Assembly: GCA_028095005.1 (NCBI GenBank)
Contig: CM051463.1
Coordinates: forward strand, 61,170,251-61,234,250
Origin: Rhynchospora pubera
Taxonomy: Eukaryota > Streptophyta > Magnoliopsida > Poales > Cyperaceae
Direction: 5' to 3'
Length of the DNA: 64,000 bases
Of this stretch, positions 34,990 to 47,221 are shown piece after piece. The notes beneath the pieces are model-generated. The model had not been told where the DNA came from and made no database searches. It saw only the letters and a list, made by a program, of their open reading frames with translations. The position numbers were made by a program, and so were the translations under genes. How positions within the stretch are numbered: position 1 is the stretch's first letter; each line of letters starts with the position of its first letter.

Positions 34990-35500
34990 AGTATTTTTTT
35001 TATCAGACTTTATTTTGATAAAAAAAATAGTTATTGATGAAAATAATAATGTTTTATAATGAGACACTTTGAGTAAAAAATTATATTTTATTTACCTTTG
35101 AGCAAATTTTTTTTTTTTCATTAAAGACGTACCACAAAAACTATCATAAAATTAACGCAAAGGAGCGTACAATGAGGCGTATTAGTTAAAAAGTGTCGTC
35201 TCCTGTACACGTCACAAAAAAAGTCATCTAAATGAGCAAATTAACATGAAAAGTTGCAACACATGAGCTGTCCAATTAAGATTAATAAGAACAAATTACA
35301 TTGGACAATACATGTCTAAATTTTTATATGCAAGACCTTAATTCAGGCCCCCTTTTTTTTTATTTCTGAAGCGATATTTTCAAATTGATCCGACTTTTAT
35401 TCTTCCTATTATTTTAGATAAAAACCACAGTTTAGAATTTCAGATTATGACATAACCACTAATAAAACGCATGCATATTTAGATTGAACTTGTTCTCAAT
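34990..35500. other. Intergenic, no gene seen
   Basis: AT-rich with short homopolymer runs. Nothing recognised. Confidence 0.5.
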
Positions 35501-35649
35501 GGCTCTGTTTGGCTATGTTTGGATGGTGCTAGGAATAAGGGAATAGCCTTTTTCTAAATGAAAATTTATTTCTAACCATCTAAATTCTTCATAAAGTTAC
35601 ACACTTTCCAATATTATTACTCTTATTCCTAAGCGATCCAAACGGAGCC
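35501..35649. mobile_element. hAT-like MITE, GTTTGGAT family, reversed
   Basis: The ends GGCTCTGTTTGG and CCAAACGGAGCC are inverted repeats. The core TTCATAAAGTTACACACTTT is the reverse complement of the family core. Confidence 0.65.
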
Positions 35650-36268
35650 AATAAGATGAAAGGATGAAGGGTTTTTTGGATTTCAGATTTGCAAAACATA
35701 AGTCTCCCAGCATCATGCATTGTCCTATCTCAAAGTGCTGCAATGTTTAAGACAAGTTGCAACAAAACGTGAAGTAAAATATACTTTCGACTTGGAATCC
35801 TTCAATCATACACACAAAAACATGTATCTTAACGAAATACAGAAGAAAAACAGCACGATCAAGTTGCAAACACGAATATAGCTTAAAATTAGAAGATGAA
35901 GGTAACCATTGATCTGATTGACCTAAAAATTGCGTCATAAGGGACACAAAGAGAGAATAAACTGAACAAAAGAAAAACCACATTTGCAATAAGGCTATCA
36001 TAAGTTTATAACTGATTTATCCAAAAAACAAACTACCTCCAGAAACATTCAAGAAAAAAAAAACTACAACACAGATATAACCTGCTAAAGTAAATAGCCA
36101 TAAAACCTCCAATAGTCTACGATCAATTGCTCAAATTGAAAAAACATGCAGAGCAAAAGAAACAAAGATAAGCAACACGTTTACTCCAGAGAGGGCCCAT
36201 TAATATAAAAAAAAAGGGTTTCAACAGGAGAGGGTCAACTTCAAATATGCAGAAGTGCAACAACAGAT

Positions 36269-38362
36269 CTAGCCTCCTCTTAGCCTCTTTGATCCAAAAA
36301 ACTCTGATTCATCAGAAGTACCGTCGCCATCAATTGACATCTGTATGTTTGATGGAGAGGCCTCATTTTCGTTTGTTGCCACAACACCCGGCACTTGTGC
36401 TTCCTGCTCACCCTCCTCAGCCTGAAGTTGCTCTTGAAGTTCTTTGAAAGTTTCGTCAATCTCTACATTGTGGCCAAGGATTTTGAGAACGTTTTTCAAA
36501 CGGAGCAACACTTCAAGGGTGAATGCTTTCGTGCCAGCTTCTGCCGTCTCCTTCCTTCTCTTAAGAGTATCCTCTGCTATTTCCTTGAGCTCCTTGCACT
36601 GTTAAAAAATAAAATCTTAATCTAATGTCTAATAACTAGCAATAATAGCTGAAAGATTTATCGAGTTAGAAAGTTTTCTTACTGCTTGCAGATTATTAGC
36701 AGCCTTCGCTTGAAATAGCAGCCTGCAAGGGTCGATACTAGGTGGTCCCATGGCTTTTGGTTTCTGGAGTTGCAATATGGTATTCTGAGCATACCACTCC
36801 ATGTATTTATCATAGAATGTCGGGGTCGCATCATATGGTCGTGCCTCTGTGATTTGAAAATCCAAACGCCTATTCCATTGGGCGACATATAATACTCCGT
36901 TTGTTCTATTTATTGCATCTGACTTGGAGGAGCAGGTAAAGGAAACAGCTGTTGTATAATGGCAAGGTGGGAACTCTTGGTGCTTCCCAAATTGGCGCAT
37001 GACTCTGTGAGGATTGTAAGGCTCCACAATTCGTAAATTGATTAAAGGAACCTTACTTAACCAAAGGTGGGGTAGCTCGAGGCATATCGGGGGCAACAGA
37101 TGATGACTTTCTCCATATGGCACCCAATTAACTTGATATTCCCGCATCAGGTCAATCTCGTCACGGTAGTATTTGAGTGACCTGACAGGATTGTTAGTCC
37201 ATTTGTGAAATCCGGACCATATGTAACCATATGGGGGTCTCTCGTTTGGTACATTACCACCAGGCAAATGTTTTTGTATCCCATCGCGAGCCTCTGGTCG
37301 ACCAAAGAGAAACCTCGTCCATGACCAGAGCTGAAGTAAAAGAACTGGTCCACCAATTTGCTTTGTGCTCCTCTGACACCCCCTACAAAATTCTTTGTGC
37401 AGGTAAGCTAGTACCGCACTTCCCCAGCTGTAAGTTTTTCCTTCTAAATTGACAATGAAAGGAAGATACGTTACTGAGATAGAATCACCTGACAGATCAG
37501 TAAACAAAACCGAGCCAACAAGCATTAACATGTAGGCCCGGGCAAAATAATGCACTGGGTCATCTTCATTACGTGTTTTGAAGTGCTTTTGCAACCAGGA
37601 AATCCTTATGGCAGTCTTACTACCCGAACGGAATGTCTCTTCATCAACACTACGGCCAAGATAAGTATTGATGAAATCTGGCCAGTCATAATGTGTTCCT
37701 TGCTGTTCACAAATGGCCTCACCGTCTATTCGCAAACCAAAGAGCATCGCAACATCCTCAAGTGTAACAGCCATCTCACCAACAGGAAAATGAAATGTAT
37801 GGCTTTCTGGCCTCCATCTTTCGACAAGTGCAGTTATCAGGTTGCAATCGGCTAAAATATAACCAATTTGGTGGACCCCGTAAAGCCCAGAATTCAAAAG
37901 GTACGGTTTATACTCTTCATCCCAATCTAAAGTCACCTTATGGTGACGCACAACTAACTCTCTTGGATTAGAATTATATATAACTGCCTTTGAACGGTGT
38001 GACTTCTGCTCGGTAAAGTAGGGCGGGCACCAGATTTTTTGAGCTATGTTGGATGGCTCAGCCTCATTGGCATCCTGACTTGGAGCCTCATGTCCTGGTG
38101 TCTCATCTGAGTTAATTGAATTTGGTTCCCGAGGATCAGAAAACTGCACAGGAAGCTCTTCACTTTCATTGGTGTGGGATGATCCAGTAGCTTCTATCTG
38201 ACCTTGCATAGCAAGGCCTCTGCCTCTCCCTCTGGCCCTGCCCCTGCCCCTGCCCCGCCCTCGTCCTTGTCCATCACGTCCTGTAGAGGTACTAGGTCCA
38301 TCCTGTGCACGACCACGGCCCCGCCCACGGCCTTGCTCTTGTCCCTGGACTCCTGTATCCAT
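36269..38362 (-). CDS. Plant mobile domain (PMD/MAIN-like) protein
   Basis: Two coding exons, 38362-36683 and 36598-36269, joined in phase 0 (donor GTAAGA, acceptor TTTAACAG), give about 669 residues. Residues 10-50 are an Arg-Gly-rich low-complexity tail (RGRGRGR), probably nucleic-acid binding. Residues about 140-500 match the PMD (aminotransferase-like) domain of MAIN and MAIN-like proteins and of some transposons, with motifs such as ALVERWRPESHTFHFPVGE and VAMLFGL. Exon 2 encodes a charged, probably helical tail. Known MAIN-type proteins are nuclear and act in silencing and genome stability; that role here is inference. A 3' splice site 22 bases before the ATG suggests a 5' UTR intron. 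The frame is intact, unlike the copy at 29756-31060. A domesticated or transposon-derived PMD cannot be excluded. Confidence 0.8.
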
Positions 38363-38399
38363 TCCACTTATCTGAGGATTTTTCTGAAGGAAGAAAGAG

Positions 38400-41300
38400 A
38401 GAAAATCAACATGCTATATTTTATCAACGATGGATCTTATATTAAATAAAAAGAGAGAGAGAAAACTAAGCTAAGTCCTTACTCAAAACAGCAAGCAACA
38501 ACAATCCATATTCAAACAACAAGCGAGGATAATTTCCTATTTAAAGTTAGAAGGTGATTAATTCTTTTGTGGCACTGTATAATTAAATCATATTCTAACT
38601 AGTAATACTAATTGGTGATTACAAAACTAGACTATAGTGTTAAACAGTGGGACAGCATTGTGACGAAGTGCAGCAGTGCAGTGAACCAGTTCCTCTGTGC
38701 AGTGATTGGTGCTGGTTCATCTCAACTTACTGTACCATAGTTAATAGTTGTACTTAGCCAAGTTTATTTTGGGTATTTCTTGAACAGAATCTAACTAGTT
38801 AACTATTTAGTGACCCTTCCAAGTCTAAGTTTACGGGTTCTTATCAATCAAATGATCCCAAAAAACACACTACTATAGTAATATTCATAAATTTCAGCAG
38901 AGCTATTAAATTAGTAAAAGAGAAAACCAACTTAACATATTTGCAAAAAGAATTAACTTCTATTGATAAAACAATTTCACTGTTCTTATGAAAATATCTA
39001 ATTCTCACAATCAAATATCTGAACTCAAAATTCTATTGATAAAACAATTTTCAGTTCTAATTTCTAATTAATTTGGGATAAAGTCCTAAAATCATCAGAT
39101 AGATGACCAGTCCAAGGAAATTTCACAATTAACTTAAGGAAATAACAAAAGGTAGAAATATAATACTAATCAACAAATTTACTTATTTACTTACTCAATT
39201 TATGTAACAATCGGAGGTGTGCAAAATTAAAAGAGACCTTCCAGGTTTCCGATTTCTGCGATTGGAAGCACTAGAGAAGCTAGCTTCTGATGGAATTTGA
39301 TATACTTTTTCTATGATTTTCAGTAATTTTCTGGTCAAGGTTTAATGTATCGGTTGAAGAATTGTCTGAGCTCGGTAAAGGAAAGGAAGAACACCGAAAT
39401 GAAGGAGAAATACGAACTGCGCAAGGTAACTAAATCCAAAATAAAAGACGGATTCCCCAAAGTTCCTTACTCCTATACACATTTGCACATGGTGCATGAT
39501 TAATCCAGTGAACCTAAGACTAGTATTACAAATGGGTCCTACTAGTAAGGAAAGCTATAATGAAAAGAATACCAAGTTAAGAGCACAATTAATTTAAGTA
39601 GTATTGTATCCAACAGGTTTCAAACTAACCTTGTAAAACAGCGGCCAAGAATAATATTTTTTTTTTCTAAATCCCAAATATTAGTATTTCACCAAATACA
39701 TCCAAATAACTATTTCTGATATACAGAAATTTATGAAGAATAGTAGAAACTTTTTATAATACAAAAATAGAAAGTTAGAATATTTCATATTCTTATTCCA
39801 AAAATAATAGTGAGTATAAAGTTAAATATTCATTTCATGGAAAGAAACCATTCAAATCAGAATGAAGCAAATGCACCCAAATTTCAGAAATTTAAAAAAC
39901 AACAGAATTTCTAGCATCACAGATTTTTACTGAAAAATCCTACTTAAATTTCCCGGTTGGCAGAGCAGCACGGCGAAGCGCCGACTAAACAGACTGTGTT
40001 TGGGGACAGTGCCAATTTTATAGGGTTTAAGGCTTTTTGTAGGTCAATTTTAGTTCCTTTTCCCTTTATGCCTTTCTGAAGGCTGTTTACTAAAATCCCA
40101 ATAATAGGAATTCCATACTAGTTCGATAATACAATGCACAAGCATTTCAGGTTACCTAACTCCTCAGCAATCAATATTCATCTCCCGGAAATAATAAATT
40201 CACATATGAAAATTAAACAAAAAACATTATTTGGTCGCAAAAATAGTAATAACAACCAACTGTTGCAAAATTATGTGGCAACAGTGTGATACCACATTAC
40301 AACCTTACCTTGGTATCTATACATGATAAGGGGGAGGGATCCCTTAGATATTGCAAAATATTTATTTTAAATAAAAAATTATAGATATAATATATAAGGC
40401 ATCATTTATGCTTACAAGAGAATATGACATCTGATACAGGTTTTACCATTCATAAAGTCATTTGAATTTTCAACAGTAAAAAAATTTCCTTGATGCATTA
40501 TCAGTCAATGTTCAAACTGCTTTAAAATATTTTGGTAGGTTATCTATATGGGCAAAAATATAGATATAAACTTATAATATTTAAAAAAAAAATTCGGCAT
40601 ATTTTCAATGATTTCAAAATATTGTCGAGATAAACAAATGTCAAGTGATCACTCCTCATAAGTGATTATTAGTGTCTACAACATATACAGGTTTTTATTA
40701 TAGCATCTATATAATCATTAATAGCATAGATGAAATACTTCATCAAAATCCTACATTGGTTTTACATACATGATGATATTGTTAAAGTCTACAACATATA
40801 CAGGTTTGAGCTGTAGGCCTGAAGCATTTATGTTGAGTTATATTTAGTTATTTAGTATTATGTTTCATCTATGGTATTATGTTATTTATGGTATTAGATT
40901 ATTTTCTAGAAGTCTAGGAACATATTTGTAAAAGGACAATTATGTATAATACAAAAGGGAGTCTCTGGTAACATAGGCCATAATCCCTAGTTTTACACTA
41001 ATTCTTCTCTAAACCACATTTTATATGGCCTCTAGTTCTTTTCTTAAAAGGTTTTATCGCAAAGAAATTGAACTACAATAATAGTTCCAAGTTTGTTTAC
41101 CATACCTCTAAATTCGGTAAGAGCAATAATTGCCATGGACCAAGAAGGCTCGGTAATTCTTAAAATACTTACAGTTAGAATCAGTACACGCAAAGGCTGA
41201 GAAGTGTAATGTCAGAGAACCTTATGAATGATCATTCAAATATCACAGAAAGACACCTCCACATCACCTTAATATATGAATTTCACATCCATTATATAGT

Positions 41301-41445
41301 GTGATGTTAAATCCTCACAATCAAGCCGCCATTCTGAATTTTAAATAAGCTATCAAGCAACAACAAAACCTGAAGGGCCCTTCTTGATACATGAAAAACT
41401 AAAACCTTCTTCCTCAACTTCTTGTGAAACAACAAACCTTTTGGG
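38400..41445. other. Intergenic region between the PMD and PPR genes
   Basis: No conserved frame. The part near 38.4-39.4 kb probably holds the PMD promoter and leader. A direct repeat, TCTACAACATATACAGGTTT, occurs at about 40675 and 40786. The stretch about 40830-41060 looks like a decayed LTR fragment by its TTAGTATTATG-type composition, but no ends are visible. Confidence 0.4.
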
Positions 41446-43299
41446 CTATTGTGCTTCAACCAAACTAGTTCCAGCTGTTTTCTTAATGCTCCGGTCCCAC
41501 ATTACTTTTCTAATCTCCAAAGCTTCTTTCCACCTGTCAACCTTCTTATAGATGTTAGCCAATAGGACATAACTATGGTGGTAATCTGGGTCTAAAACAA
41601 TAATTTTCTTGGCAGCGTGCTCCGCAATTTCTAAGTCCAAATGGGTCATGCACGCTCCCAGAAGAGTACCCCAAAGGGCAGCATTATCCCTGAAACCTGA
41701 CCCGTTAATCAAGTTCTCAGCCTCTTTCAGGAGCCCATGACGACCCAATAAGTCAACCATGCAATTGTAATGTTCTAAATATGGCAAAATATGATATTTT
41801 CTTTCCATAAGTTTGAAAAATTCCTTCCCTAGCTTGGCCATCCCTGTGTGGCTACATGCAGAGAGGACACCAATAAAAGTAATATGGTCTGGTGCAATCC
41901 CTTCTTTGGTCATTGTCCTAAATAGCTTGATAGCCTCCCCTCCCATTCCATTTTGTGCAAAGCCACAAATCATGGAATTCCATGTTATAGTATTTCTGAC
42001 TGGCGTTCTAACGAACACCCGAGAGGCATACGCTATAAGCCCACATTTTGCATACAGGTCTACTAGTGCTGATTCAACCTCAAAATGGTGCAAACCACGT
42101 GTGGTCCTGATAATCCTAGAATGCACCTCCTTCCCAGCCTTTGCAGCTGCTAACCCAGCACATGCACGGAGTACTGTGCTTAAAGTATATACATCAACTG
42201 CATCCTCACTCATACCACTGAACAAACTTAAGACAGTACTATAAAACCCCAGATGGCAGTATCCCGATAGTAAGGAGCACCATGAGACTGCATTTTTCAC
42301 AGACATCCTATCAAAAGTCCTTCTAGAATCATCCATGGCTCGACACTTGGCATACATATCAACTATGCTACTCTCAACTATTATATTTCCACAACAAGTA
42401 CCACTTACTATTGCAACCGCATGAAGTTCTCTGCCTTGTTTAAGCCTACCCAAGTTACCCAAAGAGGTGATCACACTTGCAAAAGTGCATCCATCAAGTG
42501 CTAGAGGAAATCTACTCTTCAACATAAGAAAGAAAAGGTACAAGGCATCTTGATACTTATTATTTCTTGTTAAAGCAGAGATAATTGATGTCCAACAGAT
42601 TGAATCTCTTTCAGGCAATTCATCAAACACCTTTTGTGCGTCACTGACAAGTGCACATCTTCCATACATATCGATCAGCGCACTCGACACTACAAAATTT
42701 CCAGAAAATCCACGTGTCAGAACAACTGCATGTACGGACCCACCAACTCTTGGGTCAACCAAAGCAGAGCAAGCCTTAACTGCAGCTGAAAGCGTGAACT
42801 CATTGGGCACAATTCCCCACAAAGGCATAACAGCAAACAGCTTGAGACCCTCTTCAGGCTGCGACGCGCGAAGGTAACCCGACACCAAGGAAGTCCAGGA
42901 GACAACATCGCAAACAGGCCGCAATTCATCGAACAAGTGCCGGGCAATTGTGGGTCGGAGAGGATATAATCTGAGGTAAAAGGGAAGGAGGCTGTTGGCC
43001 ACAAGGGGGCAAGCGAGGAGACCGGACTTGATGACGTGGCAGTGGAGAAGGAGGCCGAAGGAGAGATGAGATGACGGGGCAGGGAGAGCCCGGAGGAGAC
43101 GAGAGTAGAGGAGAGGTTCAGTAGGCTGAGCGGTGGTGGGCCCCAGGCTGAGGTGGCTGAGAGCGGCGGAGATGGAAAGTTTGCCTAACTTGTAATAGGA
43201 ATGCATTTGGGACGGAGAGAGGCGCTGGAACTGGAAGGAAGTCATGCCATTACACTCGACTACTCGACTCGTATTGGTATGGGTACGGGGATGCCCCAT
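41446..43299 (-). CDS. Pentatricopeptide repeat protein, PLS class with E domain
   Basis: Intronless frame of 617 residues. From residue about 100 it is a tandem array of PPR motifs, with recurring signatures such as VSWTSLVSGY, NAVSWCSLLSGY and NTITWNSMICGF. It ends in an E-type extension (AALWGTLLGACMTH, then SYVLLANIYKKVDRWKEA) without a DYW domain. PLS/E proteins bind organellar RNA and usually direct C-to-U editing in mitochondria or plastids. The arrangement resembles Arabidopsis At1g03540, a recollection rather than a search result. A second Met at residue 19 could be the true start, since the segment after it is Ser/Leu/Gln-rich like a targeting peptide. Length is normal for the family and no break is seen. 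Two broken copies lie at 16175-16740 and 28095-28560. Confidence 0.9.
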   Translation of the reverse strand: MGHPRTHTNTSRVVECNGMTSFQFQRLSPSQMHSYYKLGKLSISAALSHLSLGPTTAQPTEPLLYSRLLRALPAPSSHLSFGLLLHCHVIKSGLLACPLVANSLLPFYLRLYPLRPTIARHLFDELRPVCDVVSWTSLVSGYLRASQPEEGLKLFAVMPLWGIVPNEFTLSAAVKACSALVDPRVGGSVHAVVLTRGFSGNFVVSSALIDMYGRCALVSDAQKVFDELPERDSICWTSIISALTRNNKYQDALYLFFLMLKSRFPLALDGCTFASVITSLGNLGRLKQGRELHAVAIVSGTCCGNIIVESSIVDMYAKCRAMDDSRRTFDRMSVKNAVSWCSLLSGYCHLGFYSTVLSLFSGMSEDAVDVYTLSTVLRACAGLAAAKAGKEVHSRIIRTTRGLHHFEVESALVDLYAKCGLIAYASRVFVRTPVRNTITWNSMICGFAQNGMGGEAIKLFRTMTKEGIAPDHITFIGVLSACSHTGMAKLGKEFFKLMERKYHILPYLEHYNCMVDLLGRHGLLKEAENLINGSGFRDNAALWGTLLGACMTHLDLEIAEHAAKKIIVLDPDYHHSYVLLANIYKKVDRWKEALEIRKVMWDRSIKKTAGTSLVEAQ

Positions 43300-43952
43300 G
43301 CCCCAATAGCTTCTTTGAACCGAAATTTTTAATAAAACAATTTTTTCATATTAAAAAATTTTAATAATAAACCAAAATTTATTTTTTTTAATAAGAACTA
43401 TGGAATAATTTGCTCATGGATATAGCCATTGGTTGAAAAAAATAAACAACAACAACAACAAGAATAATAATAATTATTGTTATTTATAATGATGATGATG
43501 ACAATAATAATAATAATAATTATTATTATTATTATTTATTAAGAATAATAAGAATGATAATAAAAAATTGTGGGGGCGTTTCTCAACATTAAAAGTTTAG
43601 GATGTGTGTGCCACGAATGAAAAATTAAGGTAGTAGTAATTGTTTTATTAATTACTCTCGAGCATAACAACATGTAGCCTTCGGTTTCTGTAATACGATC
43701 ATACCTTTTGTATAATTTTTTTTATTTATTATCATGCTCCTTTTTATTTTGGTCTTTTTCCCCGTAGATGTAAATTTAAATCTGTAATACTCCGCTACTA
43801 AATACTGATTTTGACTTGTAGCGAAACCTCCAGTGATATTTCAAGATAATTATTTACTAATGGTCCCTTCTTATTCTCGAAACATATGACAGATTCGTTG
43901 TGAGACAGTTTAATTACATCTATATTAAATTAATATTTTTTTTGTAAGATTT
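43300..43952. other. Intergenic region upstream of the PPR gene
   Basis: AT-rich, with an (AAT)n/(ATT)n-rich stretch at about 43440-43560. Probably contains the PPR promoter; no clear element is visible. Confidence 0.4.
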
Positions 43953-44102
43953 GAAAACCAACTCTTAGTCTAGTAGCAAAAAATAATGCATCTTGAGTAA
44001 AAGGTCGCAGTTTCGAAACCCGGTTGGAGGTCTTTCATAGACATTTAATTTAAAGATAAGTTGGGAGGCTTGATCCATTTTGTCTTAAAAAATTATTTTC
44101 TT
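43953..44102 (+). mobile_element. tRNA-derived SINE-like insertion
   Basis: 150 bp flanked by TAAGATTT on both sides (43945-43952 and 44103-44110). A box-A-like TTAGTCTAGTAGC lies near the start and a box-B-like GTTTCGAAACC about 60 bases later, as in tRNA-derived SINEs. The 3' end is A/T-rich. Confidence 0.55.
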
Positions 44103-44502
44103 TAAGATTTAAACAAAAATTTTTGAAAAGAACTCCTTGTGTCACTGTAGGATGACTATTATATGTGTTCCTATTGAGCTATTTCAAAAGTAGTCGACAT
44201 TAGAGCTATAGCATGCCGTCGAACAATTACATGCACTAGTTTGGCACTTAACACAAGCAGGCAGCTCTGGAGTTTGGGCATAAGCTTCAGTTATTTTATC
44301 CTTTTCTTAGCAGAGTGAAAAATGATTGTGTCAAGTGACACAGATATGTTTATCTCGCTTTTATAATGCCTTCGTCCTTGTTTACATGCGCTGTTCCTTT
44401 TAATAAGCAAATAAATAAATCAGAAATCACAACTTCAGAGAGTTAATCTTTTTCTTTTTAAGCAACAATTTACCGTGATTTTCTATCGCACACAACATTA
44501 GA

Positions 44503-44617
44503 TTCACGAATCACAACCTAGTGATTTTCTGACTGTTGCTTTGACTGTTCCTTTTGAGCAGTTTCCTTGTTTTAGTTCACTAGGTTGTGATTCGTGAAAA
44601 GGAACAGTCAAAGCAAC
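44503..44617. repeat. Two interleaved perfect inverted repeats
   Basis: Arm A (44503-44524) is perfectly complementary to A' (44577-44598), and arm B (44535-44555) to B' (44597-44617). The order is A, B, A', B', so both stems would make a pseudoknot-type fold. The paralogous segment at 54503 has only part of arm A. Confidence 0.8.
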
Positions 44618-44673
44618 TTTCTGACTGTTGCCCAGCCCAACTTTTTCTTTATCTCAGCATAAATAAAGGTTAT

Positions 44674-44793
44674 CAAAGCAACAGTCAGAAAGTTTTTTAT
44701 CAGAAAACTCAAGCACTACAGAAGCAATATTTTCAAAGCAACAGTCAGAAAGTTTTCAATCAGAAAACTCAAGCACTACAGAAGCAATATTTT
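44674..44793. repeat. Tandem duplication, two 60-bp units
   Basis: The unit starting CAAAGCAACAGTCAGAAAG at 44674 repeats at 44734 with very few differences. The paralogous region near 54600 has one diverged unit. Confidence 0.85.
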
Positions 44794-45744
44794 CATTTTT
44801 AAACCAGTCATCGGTAGAATACCCTTACTAAATCAAAATAAAGCAAAAATAACAACATTAAATATTTATTTCAACTTATTTGGTTGTCCTCCCAAGGCCA
44901 AGCTGTAGCCACAATGAATCCATTGAAGCTGATAATAGTGATGCAAAGGATTCAATACTAAAGCAAGCCACTTATAAAAACACAATTTAATGAGCGGCAA
45001 GTAGGGGTGTCAAATGTGCAGAACATATTTCCGTGTACGTTCCGTTTTGATCTACGCAACTTATATTGATTTCCGTTTATGTTTTGTTACTCGAACGGAA
45101 CTAAAATTTCTGACGTTTTCTGTTCCGTCAGATTAAACGGAAAAAACATTAAAAACGTTAATTTTTTTTACCGTTTGAAATGACATTGATTTTTCTAAGT
45201 TCACAGTATAAATCACAATACAAATCATAAGTATTACATATCACAAATCTAAGTATTACATATCAACAAATGCAATTCCTATTCTAATAAGCTAGCAATT
45301 AATATCAACAAATGTAGTTACTCCTCCATCAACCATTAGAGACAGCAAAGCAAATCCAAAACTGTAAAATAAACAATAGTTCATGCTTTCAATTAGTAAT
45401 CCAAAAATTAGACAAAAAAATTAATAAGGTACTTATCTCTATGGAGATGCATGGAGACAGAGCATGTCAAGCATCTTTTGATAGTATACTGGCAAAAACC
45501 TGAATTTAATAAGGTAGGATAAAATCAGTAAAGAAAATAGTATACTGGTCTTTCGCTTTGTCAAGCATCTTTTGATAGTATAACCAATATCAGAAATTAG
45601 AACAAACATTTGCAATGAGACTAATGAGTGAAGAAACTCATAGTTCATACAACATATCCCAATTTTTCTATGATGCAATACTTGTTTAATTGCTTTTCTA
45701 CAGTAAAGGACCAAATTGCTTTGATAAAATATAGAAAAACTTAC

Positions 45745-46175
45745 CTTAGAGACATCCAGTGGGGTACCATCTTTTTTTTTTTTAGCCTGTAAAGGCTGCA
45801 ATTAAGCAAAGAAAATTGTTAAGGAAAAAAAAACAAGCACTGCTACATTTGTAATGACAGAATGACAATAAAAAGTTGCAATTGTACTAGGATGGATGGA
45901 TGGTTTGCTACTTTATACATTTTTTTCCCATATATTGCCTTTAAGACTGAGCAACTAATGTAATATCAGCCTGCTAGGAAATAAACGAGAAAAACTCTAA
46001 TAATTGCCTTCAAGTTAGAATATACACAATCCATAAATTTGCATAAAACTCTAAACCAAAAAAACTGCATTAAAGATGAAAGAAGCTTACATCACTCAAA
46101 GCTGGTGGTGGGACTTGCTTAGTTATCTGAAATGAATCCAAAACAAGCCTCTCACCACTGCTGGAAGAATCAACC
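45745..46175 (-). pseudogene. Captured exon pair inside the hAT-like element
   Basis: Exon 46175-46091 (acceptor ATTTCAG, donor GTAAGC) reads DSSSSGERLVLDSFQITKQ and on. Exon 45795-45745 (acceptor AATTGCAG, donor GTAAGT) reads PLQAKKKKDGTPLDVSK. The two join in one frame without a stop. A further conserved-looking block at about 46494-46590 does not join in a stop-free frame. I do not recognise the donor gene. No start or stop codon is present, so this is a fragment. Confidence 0.5.
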
Positions 46176-47014
46176 CTGAAATTTTTTGTTTCACAAATTT
46201 TAAGAAAAATCAGTTCAGGCATGCAACATAGAGCAAAAGCTTACTACAAAATTGACCAGGAAAGGTTCTCCTAAGAAATAGATGGATCAGTACTAAAACC
46301 CAATACAAAAAAGCAAGATCGATCAAATTATTGTCTGGTCAGAAAAGAAAAGAATTGAAGATAGACTCTTTGAACAAGCACTGATCAGCTAGTAACCAGA
46401 AAAGCTGAAGTTTAATGTAAATTGAGATTGTAAAAGAGATACTCCTACAAAAAAATAAGAGAAAACGAGATTATAAATCAAAGAATACCTAGATTAAGAT
46501 TGTTAGTTAGAGTATCAATTGTAATCTGTTGAATCTTCTTCTCAGTTGATCTCTTTGCTGCCTCATCCTCGACATCTACAAAACTTGAGAGAGAGAGAGA
46601 GAGAGAGAGACAAAGGTCCTGATCTCTCAGCTGATCTCTTTGCCTTTGCCTTAGTAGTACACAAATTCTCTACTGCCAGGGACAAACCTTAGCTCCTGTC
46701 GGCCATCTTTAGCTATCAAAGGTCGTTGCCAGCTTCCATGGTTGTCATTCTAGCTCGAGAGGAAAGAGGAAGGAGGTGCTTGAATTTTTTGTTGTTTTTC
46801 TTGTCACACTAGCCGTCAGCCGTTTCTCTCACGGTGGAGAGAGAGAGTTTGGGTCTGGGTGGAGAGAGAGACAGGGAACAAGAGTGAGAGAAGGTGGGGT
46901 TCTCTGAGCGGAGAAGGGAAAGAGAGACATGGAACGTGAGTTGAGAGAGAGAGAAGAGTATCTGAGAGGAGAGAAGGAGGGATCTGTGCTTCTGTAAGGT
47001 TTCGAGTGAGATCT

Positions 47015-47221
47015 ATGTGTTTGGATGAGCCTTGAATAAGAATAAGAATAAAGAATTTCAGTATGCGTGCTTGTTCAAATTTCTTATTTTTATACTATGG
47101 TTTTGTTAGTATAAGAATAAGGACCCAAATTTCTTATTCTTGTGTTGTTTGGGTTGCACAAGAATAAAAAATTTGATCCTTATTCTTATCCAAAACCTTA
47201 TTCTCCATCATCCAAACACAT
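47015..47221. mobile_element. MITE nested in the hAT-like element
   Basis: Inverted ends ATGTGTTTGGATGA and TCATCCAAACACAT, with TTCTTATTCTTG-type inner repeats. No clear target duplication. Confidence 0.55.

Larger units (their letters stand above)
44490..45001. repeat. Duplicated segment, partner of 54490-54930
   Basis: Shares AATACCCTTACTAAATCAAA, CTGTAGCCACAATGAATCC and surrounding sequence with the downstream copy. It ends at the hAT-like insertion. Confidence 0.65.

Noticed and set aside
44674..44793. CRISPR-like repeat array
   Set aside because: Only two adjacent 60-bp units with no spacers, in plant DNA.
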